Shown in pieces: positions 6,979 through 15,523 of a stretch of 21,294 nt of DNA. The position numbers and the translations under genes were made by a program. The stretch's first letter is position 1. Each line of letters begins with the position of its first letter. Below the pieces are notes generated by a model. It searched no databases and was not told where the DNA came from. It worked only from the letters and a program-made list of their open reading frames with translations. The DNA is from a virus, in the IMG/VR virus record IMGVR_UViG_3300027733_000240, positions 1 to 21,294 of that record. One strand, written 5' to 3'.

Positions 6979-7928
6979 TATCAAGAGCATTAAAAGACAT
7001 CGGAGCATTAGAGGCCGGCGAAACGCCTACGCCTGATGCGGCGCAGGATGCGTTTGATATGCTCAACGATATGTTAGATCAATGGTCTAACGAAGATATG
7101 ATGGTCTACAACTTCACGGAAATCATTTTCCCCGTGACAAGTGGACAAATCCAATACACCATCGGCCCAGGCGGGACAATAGGCGCAAGTTTTACCGGCT
7201 CAATCTCTGGCAACATCTTGACGGTAACCGCTATTGCCTCGGGCGCTGTTACGCTAAACCAAACCCTGACCGGCACAGGAATCACCCCTGGAACAACCAT
7301 TGTGTCGTTTATCGGTGGTTCTGGTGGTGATATTTTGGAAGCGGGAACGTATCAAGTAAACATCCCGCAGACCGTGGCAAGCACCACAATCTCAGGTTTT
7401 TACCAAAAGCCTTTGCGCGTCAACTCTGCATTTGTGCGGATTAACACCACATCCAACGGTCAACCCATCCTTGGCGGTGGCCTTGACTACCCCGTGGCGG
7501 TGCTGACCCTTGACGACTATTCTTTGATCGGCCTCAAGACCCTTAACGGCCCGTGGCCCAAGGCTTTGTACTACAACCCTGGCGACACATTGGGAAATCT
7601 GAGCGTTTGGCCCAATCCGTCCCAAGGTGAAATGCACTTGTTTACGGACACCATTTTTGCACGATTTACCACAATGTACGACATCATGCGAATTCCGCAA
7701 GGCTACGTTAATGCGCTGCGCTGGTGTCTTGCAGAACGTCTAATGCCTATGTATGGCAAAGCCAGCCCCGTGCAAATTGGCATGATTTCCAAGTTTGCAG
7801 GCGAGGCTAAAGCGACCATTAAACGCACTAATATGCGCCCGCAAATGGTTTCGCGCTATCAGGATGCACTACTTACCGGACGTTCTAAAGATGCCGGCTG
7901 GATTTTGACCGGCGGCTTTTTGCGTTAA
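6957..7928 (+). CDS. P22 gp4-like tail accessory / head-tail adaptor protein (323 aa)
   Basis: I chose the ATG at 6957, preceded by GGAG; the ATG at 6924 would add 11 unlikely residues. Residues 1-50 ([35 protein letters not shown]) are the helical adaptor signature of the gp4 family, which binds under the portal and helps retain packaged DNA. The C-terminal third ([27 protein letters not shown]) continues the helical fold. Residues about 79-147 interrupt it with a beta module ([15 protein letters not shown]...[11 protein letters not shown]...[11 protein letters not shown]) that also appears twice in the next protein. P22 gp4 is much shorter (166 aa). The position directly before the gp10-like gene matches P22 order. 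Confidence 0.85.
   Translation: MAQPIDIVSRALKDIGALEAGETPTPDAAQDAFDMLNDMLDQWSNEDMMVYNFTEIIFPVTSGQIQYTIGPGGTIGASFTGSISGNILTVTAIASGAVTLNQTLTGTGITPGTTIVSFIGGSGGDILEAGTYQVNIPQTVASTTISGFYQKPLRVNSAFVRINTTSNGQPILGGGLDYPVAVLTLDDYSLIGLKTLNGPWPKALYYNPGDTLGNLSVWPNPSQGEMHLFTDTIFARFTTMYDIMRIPQGYVNALRWCLAERLMPMYGKASPVQIGMISKFAGEAKATIKRTNMRPQMVSRYQDALLTGRSKDAGWILTGGFLR
7191..7397 (+). repeat. Beta-module copy 1, inside the gp4-like gene
   Basis: This stretch encodes residues about 79-147 of the adaptor. The shared pattern is FTGSIS..LTVT, then SG.....Q.LTGTGIT, then T.I....G.G, then GTY.(V/I)...QTV. Copies 2 and 3 lie at 8334-8528 and 8547-8744. This copy carries about four extra residues ([12 protein letters not shown]) before its last strand pair compared with the others. 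Confidence 0.8.
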
Positions 7929-7937
7929 AGGACTGTC

Positions 7938-9935
7938 ATGCCCGAATTCGGATTTGTCGGCCCAAGTTACGAAGCGCCCTCGATTTATCAAGAATCGCAG
8001 GAGTGCATCAACTTTTTCCCCGAAATTGACCCGTTAAAAGAAGGCGGCGTTCGGGGCGTTGTTGCGCTTTATCCGACCCCAGGGTTAACCCTAGAGGCGG
8101 TGCTAAACAATGCCGAAGTGCGCGGCTTGCGTACCTTGTCAGGCGGTAGCCAAATGGTTGCGGTCTGCGGCTCCTACGTTTACGTCTTTACTTCAAACCT
8201 GTCGGCTACCGTGGTCGGCATTCTCAATTCGTCCTCGGGGCGTGTTGGCATCTCTGACAACGGAATAAACGCTTACATTGTGGATGGGGTCTATCGGTAC
8301 ACATGGCGCATTTCCAGCCCCGCAAACGCCGTTTTCACGGGTTCTATTAGCGGCACAACCCTAACGGTTACCCAAGTAAGTAGCGGAACAATTACGGCTC
8401 ATCAATCTTTGACCGGCATCGGCATCACGGCAGAGACTGTGATTACCGCCTTGGGCACGGGTACAGGTGGAACAGGCACTTACACCATCAATCTTTCCCA
8501 AACCGTAGCAGCAGAAACAATGACTTCTGCTGCGGTTGGCGCTCGGTTTACGGCGACTATTGCAGGAACAACCCTTACCGTGTCCGCAGTAGCAAGCGGC
8601 ACAATTTACCTTGGTCAAACAATCCAAGGTGTAGGTCTTACCGTTGGGACAATCATCACCGCATTGGGCACAGGCTCGGGTGCGACAGGCACTTATACAA
8701 TCAGCACGGCGCACACCATTGTGACCGGCATAACCATGTATGCGCTGAATTTCAGCGTTTTGCCAAGTTCTGATGGTGCGTTTAGTGGCGGCACATCAGT
8801 GGACATTGTGGACAATTATTTCGTCTACAACAACCCAGGCACACAACAATGGGGATCGTCTAATCTATTAAGCCCAATTTCCACGTCCACATCTTACGCG
8901 CTCAAAGATGGTGCGCCCGATAAATTGGTGGCCTTGATTGTTGACCACCGCGAAGTTTATTTGATGGGTGAGGCATCCTCCGAAGTTTGGACGGATGTGG
9001 GCGCAGTTCCCTTCCCTTTCCAGCGTATTCCTGGAACGTCCACCCAGCACGGTATTGCTGCCCAATTCTCTGTCGCCCGCCTTGGCAATTCATTTGCCTA
9101 CGTTTCCCGCAACAATCGCGGACAAGCGCAGATCATGCAAATGCAAGGGTATATCCCACAAAGGATTTCAACCCATGCGGTGGAGAATACCTTAACGAAT
9201 CAATACATAGATGATGCTATTTCGTACACCTACCAATTGGAAGGGCACGAAATCTACGTTACGACATTTCCGACTTTGAATCTGACATGGGCTTATGACG
9301 CAACCACAACCATGTGGCACAAATGGCTCGGCATGGCCTCTGATGGCACTTATATGCGGCATTGGAGCAATTGCTCTGCATCGTTCCAAGGTTTGGTTTT
9401 AGTTGGCGATTACTCCAACGGAAAAATCTATTCCTTGAGCAAACAGAACTACACCGACAACGGCACAAACGTGCGCAGATTGCGCCGTGCGCCTCATTTG
9501 GTGACCGACTTTCAGCGCCAATACTTTGACGAACTGCAAATCCAGTTTCAACCTGGCGTTGGAACTACAGGCTTGTTTGTCCCGCAGATTTTGTATTCGC
9601 GCACAATATTGTTGCAAACGCCTTACACAATCACAAGTACGGCAATTCTGACAATACCGTTTGACCAGCAGGACATTATTGGCGATTCAATCCCTTTTGA
9701 TTCCACGGTTACAACAACTAACCCCAAGGCTATGCTGCGCTGGTCTAATGATGGTGGTTCTACTTGGTCAAAAGAGTATTGGGTCAGCATCGGACAATTG
9801 GGCCGGTTCAAGAATCGTGCGATTTGGCGGCGTTTGGGCATGGCCCGTGATCGAGTGTTTGAGGTGTCAATCTCTGACCCTGTGAACGCTGTGATTGTGT
9901 CTGCCAACCTTAAATCATCGGCTGGAGAAAATTAA
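7938..9935 (+). CDS. P22 gp10-like packaged-DNA stabilisation / tail hub protein (665 aa)
   Basis: The start has an AAAGGA site five bases upstream. The N-terminus ([46 protein letters not shown]) is the gp10 family pattern: a declaration of strain-specific ends followed by beta-propeller-like strands. gp10 closes the head after packaging and anchors tailspikes in P22. Residues about 133-197 and 204-269 are two tandem copies of the beta module also found in the gp4-like protein. The rest ([49 protein letters not shown]) continues the gp10-type fold. P22 gp10 has 472 residues, so the module copies explain about 135 of the extra length. The stop overlaps the next start (TAATG). Confidence 0.85.
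   Translation: MPEFGFVGPSYEAPSIYQESQECINFFPEIDPLKEGGVRGVVALYPTPGLTLEAVLNNAEVRGLRTLSGGSQMVAVCGSYVYVFTSNLSATVVGILNSSSGRVGISDNGINAYIVDGVYRYTWRISSPANAVFTGSISGTTLTVTQVSSGTITAHQSLTGIGITAETVITALGTGTGGTGTYTINLSQTVAAETMTSAAVGARFTATIAGTTLTVSAVASGTIYLGQTIQGVGLTVGTIITALGTGSGATGTYTISTAHTIVTGITMYALNFSVLPSSDGAFSGGTSVDIVDNYFVYNNPGTQQWGSSNLLSPISTSTSYALKDGAPDKLVALIVDHREVYLMGEASSEVWTDVGAVPFPFQRIPGTSTQHGIAAQFSVARLGNSFAYVSRNNRGQAQIMQMQGYIPQRISTHAVENTLTNQYIDDAISYTYQLEGHEIYVTTFPTLNLTWAYDATTTMWHKWLGMASDGTYMRHWSNCSASFQGLVLVGDYSNGKIYSLSKQNYTDNGTNVRRLRRAPHLVTDFQRQYFDELQIQFQPGVGTTGLFVPQILYSRTILLQTPYTITSTAILTIPFDQQDIIGDSIPFDSTVTTTNPKAMLRWSNDGGSTWSKEYWVSIGQLGRFKNRAIWRRLGMARDRVFEVSISDPVNAVIVSANLKSSAGEN
8334..8528 (+). repeat. 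Beta-module copy 2, inside the gp10-like gene
   Basis: It encodes residues about 133-197 ([50 protein letters not shown]). It is followed after six residues by copy 3. The strand pattern and the SG, TG.GIT, GTG and GTYTI.L positions are shared with copy 1 in the preceding gene. Confidence 0.82.
8547..8744 (+). repeat. Beta-module copy 3, inside the gp10-like gene
   Basis: It encodes residues about 204-269 ([48 protein letters not shown]). Copies 2 and 3 share an ITALGTG(T/S)G core and the GTYTI strand, so they are closer to each other than to copy 1, as expected from a local duplication. Confidence 0.82.
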
Positions 9936-10165
9936 TGGCGCTTTCCAATACGCAACAAATTAATCCGTATCCTCAGTCGGAGTTTTTGGACGCGAACACA
10001 AAACGCCCAACTCGAGCGTGGCAACAGTTTTTTCTCAATTTGCTTAATTTTTCAAGCGCAACCACGGCAACCGCAGGTTCAGCAACCTTGCCCGCCAACC
10101 CAGTCGGATTTATAAACGTGACCGTTAACGGCAACGCTTATAAAATTCCGTACTACAACGTGTAA
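9935..10165 (+). CDS. Small conserved phage protein between gp10-like and gp7-like genes (76 aa)
   Basis: The start overlaps the previous stop (TAATG). The N-terminal 40 residues are polar with a helical WQQFFLNLLNF segment, and the C-terminus reads PVGFINVTVNGNAYKIPYYN. I recall this ending (a Gly-Phe/Tyr-Ile/Leu-Asn-Val strand followed by KIPYYNV) from small proteins of other aquatic phages. In P22 the tail needle gp26 and assembly factor gp14 occupy this place. The protein is far too short for a needle like gp26 (233 aa), so a small tip, plug or assembly role is only an inference. Confidence 0.6.
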   Translation: MALSNTQQINPYPQSEFLDANTKRPTRAWQQFFLNLLNFSSATTATAGSATLPANPVGFINVTVNGNAYKIPYYNV

Positions 10166-10175
10166 GGACAAGAAA

Positions 10176-11984
10176 ATGCCTAGAAGTTCTGATTTTGTAG
10201 CGCCAATTACTGCGCAAGTAGTAACTCCAAAAACCATAAGTGCGGCAGATTTTGTCACGCCTTCTTGGGTAAAGAACGCTCGTCAAACCATTGGAACGGA
10301 CGTAGAGCCGGTGTATCCAATGCGCACCGTTCATGGTGGCAATCAAGAGCCTGACACCAGTGCGGCCCCTATTGGGTATCGTTACGATAACGGAAAAAGC
10401 CAATATCAGTATCTTGACTTGGCTGGAACTCCTACCAACTTGGTAAACCGTGGCAACCTTGGCGAAGCAATCAAAACGCTTGCTCCAATTGGGTTGTCAA
10501 TGATTGGCGCTAACTTCCTTGGCCCCGCCCTCAATGATTTGTTTGGCCCTGCTGCTAGTGATTTGTTTGGCGCAGGAGGCGGTGAATTTGGCGCAGGCGC
10601 TGGTGATGTGTTAAGCGGCGCTGGTACTGATGTTGTTACTGGAGGTGGTCTAACATCAGGAACTGGTCTTTCGTCAATGGGCGGCGGTACAGGATTGACC
10701 GGCACGTTGGGTGCAACTGGTGCAGACTTAACTGGCGCAGGTTTAACCACTGGCGGTGCAGGTGTTGCTGGAATGGGCGGCGGTACAGGATTAATTGCTG
10801 CATTAAATACTGGTGGACTTGCTGGTGACGCATTAACAGCCGGAGGAGTCGGCGTTGCGGGTATGGGTGGTGGAACTGGATTAACTGCATTGTCAAACCT
10901 TGGCGGCGATGCTGGCAGTTCTTTAACCGCAGGCGGCACTGGTCTTTCATCAATGGGTGGAGGCACGGGTTTAACTACTGCCGGTGCTGGAGGTGGTACT
11001 GTTGGCGCTGGAGGTGTTACCGGAGCAGGCGGCACAGGAACATTGGTTGGAGGCGAAGGTGTTATTTCTGGTGCTGATGCCGCTGCAAAAGCCGCCGCTG
11101 ATGCAAAAGCCGCCGCTGATGCCGCTGCTGCTGCGGGAACTGCTGATGCTGCCGCTAAAGCCAAGGTTGCCGCTGATGCAAAGGCCGCAGCAGATGCCGC
11201 CGCTGCCGCAGGTGGTGGCTCAAGTCTTTTAAAATCATTGACAGATGCAACCGGCCTTAGTGGAACGCAACTTGCGGCCTTGTTGTCAGGCGCAGTAGGC
11301 GCAGGCAATGCTGCAAACCTAACCAGCGCAATCAACACTGGATTGGACGCTACAACCGCAGCAAATACAGCCTCGCAAGGCGTACTGAAAGACATTTACA
11401 ACCAGCAACTAGGGTTTCAAAAGCCTTATCAAACAACTGGAACTAATGCCCTAAGTCAACTTGGTGCGCTTGGGACGGGTCAGTATCAGCAATACGACCC
11501 CGTTACAGGACTGCCCACAACAATGGGCACAGGCTCTGGCTATTTGCAGCACCAATTTGATGCCTCAGACTTAGCCAAAGGGTTAGCGCCTAACTATGAC
11601 TTTATGCTCCAACAAGGGCAGATGGCAAACCAACGTGCTGCAAACGTTGGCGGTGGTGCGTTGTCGGGCAATACGTTGCAAGGCTTGAATAAGTACACGC
11701 AAGACTATGCAGGAAACGCCTATCAAAATGCGTTTACAAATTACCAAAATCAACGTCAAAACATTTACCAAAATTTGTCAGGATTGGCGGGAATGGGTCA
11801 AACCGCAAACACTGGCGCACAGGCTGCTGGAACGTCTTACGGCAAAGGCACAACTGATCTGCAAACCGCATTGGCTAACGCACAAGCAGCGGCAGCAGTT
11901 GGTAAAGCCCAAGCGCTTGCGGGGGGCACAAGCGGCCTTGCAAACTCCACATTCCTTGCGTCTTTACTTGCTCCCCCGAAATAA
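10176..11984 (+). CDS. P22 gp7-like DNA ejection (injection) protein with glycine- and alanine-rich repeats (602 aa)
   Basis: An AAGGA site precedes the ATG. The C-terminal ~200 residues match the gp7-type ejection pattern: QLGFQKPYQTTGTNALSQLG, LAPNYDFMLQQGQMANQR, GGGALSGNTLQGLNKYTQDY, FTNYQNQRQNIYQNLSGLAG and MGQTANTG. Such proteins travel in the capsid and enter the cell envelope with the DNA. An N-terminal domain is followed by a hydrophobic stretch (about 98-135), four 30-32-residue glycine repeats (about 160-266) and an alanine-rich helical region (about 301-345). P22 gp7 is only 229 aa, so the middle is a large expansion. The place after gp4 and gp10 agrees with P22 order. Confidence 0.8.
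   Translation: MPRSSDFVAPITAQVVTPKTISAADFVTPSWVKNARQTIGTDVEPVYPMRTVHGGNQEPDTSAAPIGYRYDNGKSQYQYLDLAGTPTNLVNRGNLGEAIKTLAPIGLSMIGANFLGPALNDLFGPAASDLFGAGGGEFGAGAGDVLSGAGTDVVTGGGLTSGTGLSSMGGGTGLTGTLGATGADLTGAGLTTGGAGVAGMGGGTGLIAALNTGGLAGDALTAGGVGVAGMGGGTGLTALSNLGGDAGSSLTAGGTGLSSMGGGTGLTTAGAGGGTVGAGGVTGAGGTGTLVGGEGVISGADAAAKAAADAKAAADAAAAAGTADAAAKAKVAADAKAAADAAAAAGGGSSLLKSLTDATGLSGTQLAALLSGAVGAGNAANLTSAINTGLDATTAANTASQGVLKDIYNQQLGFQKPYQTTGTNALSQLGALGTGQYQQYDPVTGLPTTMGTGSGYLQHQFDASDLAKGLAPNYDFMLQQGQMANQRAANVGGGALSGNTLQGLNKYTQDYAGNAYQNAFTNYQNQRQNIYQNLSGLAGMGQTANTGAQAAGTSYGKGTTDLQTALANAQAAAAVGKAQALAGGTSGLANSTFLASLLAPPK
10665..10973 (+). repeat. Four degenerate glycine-rich repeats in the ejection protein gene
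   Basis: The core MGGGTGL recurs with its Met codon at 10677, 10773, 10863 and 10953, giving periods of 96, 90 and 90 bp (32, 30 and 30 codons). Copies 1 and 4 read GLSSMGGGTGLT, copies 2 and 3 read GVAGMGGGTGL(I/T). Most third positions differ (GGC GGC GGT against GGT GGA GGC), so the amino-acid pattern is conserved while the DNA has diverged. Confidence 0.85.
11076..11210 (+). repeat. Alanine-rich helical repeat in the ejection protein gene
   Basis: This stretch codes for residues about 301-345, almost entirely Ala, Asp and Lys. It contains two long near-copies, KAAADAKAAADAAAAAG and KVAADAKAAADAAAAAG, separated by about ten residues. The regular spacing of Lys and Asp fits a long single alpha-helix or coiled coil. 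Confidence 0.85.
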
Positions 11985-11993
11985 GGATTAGAT

Positions 11994-13343
11994 ATGGCAG
12001 ACTCTTTCACAGGCTACACCAATCTTGCCATGCCGCAAACGTCACTTGCGGACATGATGAACATGGCATCGGGTGTGCAGCAATACCAGCAAGCGCAACA
12101 GATGAATCCTTTGGCGTTACAACAGCGCCAACTTGAATTAAAAAAAGCGCAGGCAATGTTTAACCCTGACATTGCCCGCGCACAAGCGGAATCTGAACGC
12201 GCACGGACAGAGGCAAACGTTGCTGCTGGTACTGCCCAGCCTCGCGTTAGCGCAGCAGAAAGTGAATCAAAAATCAAAAAGATTCAAGAATTAAAAGAAT
12301 TTCAATCTAATGCTGCGCGTCAATTGCTTGGCCTTGCAACTAAAAAAGACCTTACGCCTCAAGACATTGAAGATTCCATGACCAAAACCCTAAAGGATAG
12401 CGGTGCTGGTGATGATGCAATTAAACAATCAACGGCGCAAATCCCTAAAACTGGATCGCCTGCTGAATTGCAATTGTGGGTTGGTCGTAATGGTCTGCAA
12501 TCGTTGGAGGCATCGGCGCATTTAGACAAGTTATACCCAGCGGCGCAAATATTAAGCACAGGAGCAGCAAATGTTCCAACAACGGCAGGAAGTTATTTAT
12601 CTGTTCAGCAACCAGGCCAGCAAATTGGCCCTGGCGTTGAACGTCAATTGTCGCCCGAAACAACTGTTGCAGGCCCAACAGGAGCAACTACTTATCTTGG
12701 CCCATTGTCGCAGCGTCAAAGTGGCCTTGTGCAAGCCGGTGTTGGCCCAGCAACCACAAACTTGCAAACAAAACTTGGAGAAACTTTAGGCTCAGATTGG
12801 ACTGCAACATCGCAAAAAGCAAGTGAAGCGCCTCAGAGAATTGCCATATACCAAAACATCAAGAAACTTATCCCAGAATCGTACACGGGTGCATTGGCTG
12901 AGAAAAAGCAGTTTGTGGCTAATCTTGCTCAGTCAATTGGAATTCCTTTCAACGAATTGGAAAGCGCATCCACAGACGAACTGGCAAAGAACACCAAACT
13001 ACTACAACTTGCTGGTGGGAACACGGATGCTGCCCGAGGCTTGGCTGAGTTGGCAAGCCCTAACACCAAAATGACCAAAGAGGGTATGGTGCGGGTCACT
13101 AACCAATTAATTGGGCAAGAACAATTTAACACTGCAAAAGCCAATTTCTTGCAAGGTGCTACAGGCGATCCTGTTGCATATCAAAACAAACTCTTACAAT
13201 GGCAAAACGCTGCCGACCCACGTTTCTTCCAAGAAATGTCTCAAATGGAAGCGCAAAATATGATGAATGCAATGAGCCCAGCGGAAATTGCTGCATTGCG
13301 TCAAAAACGTGCATTGGCTAAACAACTTGGGATTATTCGATAA
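11994..13343 (+). CDS. Putative ejection / internal virion protein (449 aa), gp20 position
   Basis: It lies between the gp7-like and the large 726-aa gene, the place of P22 gp20. The N-terminal 110 residues are Gln/Ala-rich and strongly helical (QQYQQAQQMNPLALQQRQLE, IARAQAESERARTEAN, KIKKIQELKEFQ), consistent with a coiled coil. The middle is Gly/Thr/Pro-rich. The C-terminal half is again helical (FQEMSQMEAQNMMNAMSPAE) and ends in a basic segment (LRQKRALAKQLGIIR). No signal peptide, membrane helix or lytic transglycosylase signature is visible. I recognise no family by sequence; the ejection role follows from order and composition. The stop overlaps the next start (TAATG). Confidence 0.65.
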   Translation: MADSFTGYTNLAMPQTSLADMMNMASGVQQYQQAQQMNPLALQQRQLELKKAQAMFNPDIARAQAESERARTEANVAAGTAQPRVSAAESESKIKKIQELKEFQSNAARQLLGLATKKDLTPQDIEDSMTKTLKDSGAGDDAIKQSTAQIPKTGSPAELQLWVGRNGLQSLEASAHLDKLYPAAQILSTGAANVPTTAGSYLSVQQPGQQIGPGVERQLSPETTVAGPTGATTYLGPLSQRQSGLVQAGVGPATTNLQTKLGETLGSDWTATSQKASEAPQRIAIYQNIKKLIPESYTGALAEKKQFVANLAQSIGIPFNELESASTDELAKNTKLLQLAGGNTDAARGLAELASPNTKMTKEGMVRVTNQLIGQEQFNTAKANFLQGATGDPVAYQNKLLQWQNAADPRFFQEMSQMEAQNMMNAMSPAEIAALRQKRALAKQLGIIR

Positions 13344-15523
13344 TGCCTACATTTGCCGATTTCCTTGATTCAAGCCAGCCAAGTGCTGCGCCTAGTTCTG
13401 CGCCGCCTGCAAAAAAAGGTGGTCAGTTAACCAAAGAGGCAATGCTTGGTTATAACGACCTTGCGGAAAGATTGAGGCAATTTCAAGCGGTCACAAAAGA
13501 CATAAAGCCTGGAACTGACACATATCAAAGAAATATGGCAGACATTGCTGAAGCGCAAAAAGCAATGCAGCAAGCCGGTTTATCTACTATGGAAGCACCA
13601 GCCGCCCCGCAAACAGGCACATTTGCCGACTTTCTTGATATGCCTGCTGTAAGCGGTGGAAGTGGTCGTGGTGGTCAAGGAGGCCCAACGGCAGCGGAAT
13701 TGCAGGCTTATCAACCCAAGCCTCAAGGAATGGTGGCTCAAGCCTTCCAACGCGCATTTCAAATGAAACAACGCGCACCAGGCGAGATTGCATCGGCGCT
13801 TGATGTTGTTGGTAATATCCCGTCCGCAGTAGCGGGAACGGTTGGTTATGGTGCTGGTCGAGTGTTTGGTCTAAGCCCAGAGGAAGCCACGGCAGCATCC
13901 CAACCTGTTGCCCAAGCCTTGGCAAACCCTGTTGGTCGGTTGACAGGCACGGTTGGAGCGCCTGGTTACCAAACGTCATTACCCAGCCAAGCAATGCAAG
14001 CGGTTGGCGGCGTAATTGCCCAAGGCGCAGAGGCAGCAGGCCAGCGAACAGGGATTAGCCCTACTGACATTGAGCAAGGCGTTAACGCTGCAATGATGGC
14101 CCTTCCTGCGAGTATTAAACCTGTCAAGGCTGGTATTGCCAAGATCAAGTCGGCTTTGCCTGAGTACACGTTTGAAGCGGTAACACCTGGTTCCGTAGGC
14201 GCGGCAGCAGTTCCAACTGAAATGACAATCAAGGCGGCATTGGCAAACGCCAGCCCCGATTTACAAAAAGCGGTCAGCAATATCCCGCCAAACAAAGTCA
14301 ACGTTCCTGTCCTACAGCGTCACATTGAGGCAGATTCATTGCCCGAGCCGGTGCGCCTTACCAATGGACAGGCTACGGGTGACGTTAGCCAATTGTCTAT
14401 GGAGCAAAACAGCAGGGGTGCAGACCCTCAAATGGCTGCGCGTCTTAATGAGCAAAATGGACAACTTATTAAAAACATGGATGCAATTCGTGAGATTGCT
14501 GCTCCTGACGCTTATGGTACAAAAACCATAGAAAATAGTGATGCGCTAATTGACTCATACAAAAAAATTGATGATGTGCGTAATCAAAACATTAATGCAA
14601 AATTTAAAGCATTACGCGATGCTAATGGCGGTCAATTTCCAATTGATGCTCCAACATTGTTAGAAAACATTAATAAAAAACTTGGTTCTGAATTGTTGAC
14701 TGACGATGCACCAGCAGGACAAATGGCGGCCATAAAAAGAATGGCAGAATCTGATTCAATGACTCTTGAAAATTATTTGAGTTCTCGCCGAAATCTTAGC
14801 AATATTTCTGCAACTGCTGCTGAAGGCCCAACGCGCATGGCTGCTAAATTTATGGTTCAAGAACTAGACAATTTACCTTTACAAGAAAGTGCAAAACGAG
14901 TTAAGCCGTTGGCTGATGAGGCTAGAAGCGCTGCTAGGGAACGATTCCAAATGCTTGAAAAAGACCCAGCGTATGATGCTGCGGTTAATAATTCTGTGCC
15001 GCCTGACAAATTCATTGATAAATTTGTTGTCAATGGAACACGCGACAACGTGAAAACCATGATTGACCAATTGGGACGCGACTCTGTTTCTCACCAGCAC
15101 ATGAGCGCAGGCACGTTAAATTGGCTGCGTGAAAAATCAATAGATGGTCAAGGCAACTTTTCGCAAGCAGCCTTTAACAAAGCCCTCAATCAATTGGACA
15201 AATCTGAAAAATTAAACCTTGTTTTTAACCCTGATGCATCGTCTACGTTGAAAACATTGGGCAATGTTGCACATTACACCCAAGCGCAACCAAAAGGCGC
15301 TTTTGTAAACAATTCCAATACATTGGTCGGCGCAATGGCTGAACGTGCAGCAGGGGGCTTAGAAACCCTTGGAAACGTTGTTGGTGGTGGCAAGGTTGGA
15401 TTACCACTTGGAAGCATGGTTCGTGGGCAAGTTCAAAAATTCAAAGCAGGACAACGAACTAAAAAAGCACTTGAGCCAGCCGCTGGCATTACATACATAA
15501 AGGACATTGGAAATGGCAGTTAA
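13343..15523 (+). CDS. Putative ejection / internal virion protein (726 aa), gp16 position
   Basis: It is the third large gene after the gp7-like one, the place of P22 gp16 (609 aa). The N-terminus begins PTFADFLD and the same seven residues return at 93-99 (GTFADFLDMP). Residues about 130-290 are Ala/Gly/Pro-rich and amphipathic (IPSAVAGTVGYGAG, QAMQAVGGVIAQGAEAAG), which could insert in membranes during ejection. The rest is mostly alpha-helical and charged (NSDALIDSYKKIDDVRNQNI, MTLENYLSSRRNL). I see no lysozyme or transglycosylase motif. The family is not recognised outright; the role is inferred from order, size and composition. The last 11 bases overlap the next gene. Confidence 0.68.
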   Translation: MPTFADFLDSSQPSAAPSSAPPAKKGGQLTKEAMLGYNDLAERLRQFQAVTKDIKPGTDTYQRNMADIAEAQKAMQQAGLSTMEAPAAPQTGTFADFLDMPAVSGGSGRGGQGGPTAAELQAYQPKPQGMVAQAFQRAFQMKQRAPGEIASALDVVGNIPSAVAGTVGYGAGRVFGLSPEEATAASQPVAQALANPVGRLTGTVGAPGYQTSLPSQAMQAVGGVIAQGAEAAGQRTGISPTDIEQGVNAAMMALPASIKPVKAGIAKIKSALPEYTFEAVTPGSVGAAAVPTEMTIKAALANASPDLQKAVSNIPPNKVNVPVLQRHIEADSLPEPVRLTNGQATGDVSQLSMEQNSRGADPQMAARLNEQNGQLIKNMDAIREIAAPDAYGTKTIENSDALIDSYKKIDDVRNQNINAKFKALRDANGGQFPIDAPTLLENINKKLGSELLTDDAPAGQMAAIKRMAESDSMTLENYLSSRRNLSNISATAAEGPTRMAAKFMVQELDNLPLQESAKRVKPLADEARSAARERFQMLEKDPAYDAAVNNSVPPDKFIDKFVVNGTRDNVKTMIDQLGRDSVSHQHMSAGTLNWLREKSIDGQGNFSQAAFNKALNQLDKSEKLNLVFNPDASSTLKTLGNVAHYTQAQPKGAFVNNSNTLVGAMAERAAGGLETLGNVVGGGKVGLPLGSMVRGQVQKFKAGQRTKKALEPAAGITYIKDIGNGS

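Noticed and set aside
8361-8714. A minus-strand 117-codon frame under the beta modules of the gp10-like gene
   Set aside because: It is cysteine-rich by chance from the antisense of GCA/ACA codons, has no ribosome site and lies wholly inside a strongly supported gene.
10406-11395. A 329-codon open frame on the minus strand, rich in Pro, Ala and Val
   Set aside because: It is the antisense shadow of the glycine/alanine-rich ejection gene. Low-complexity GC-rich codons on one strand give long stop-free frames on the other. It has no ribosome site and the composition is implausible.
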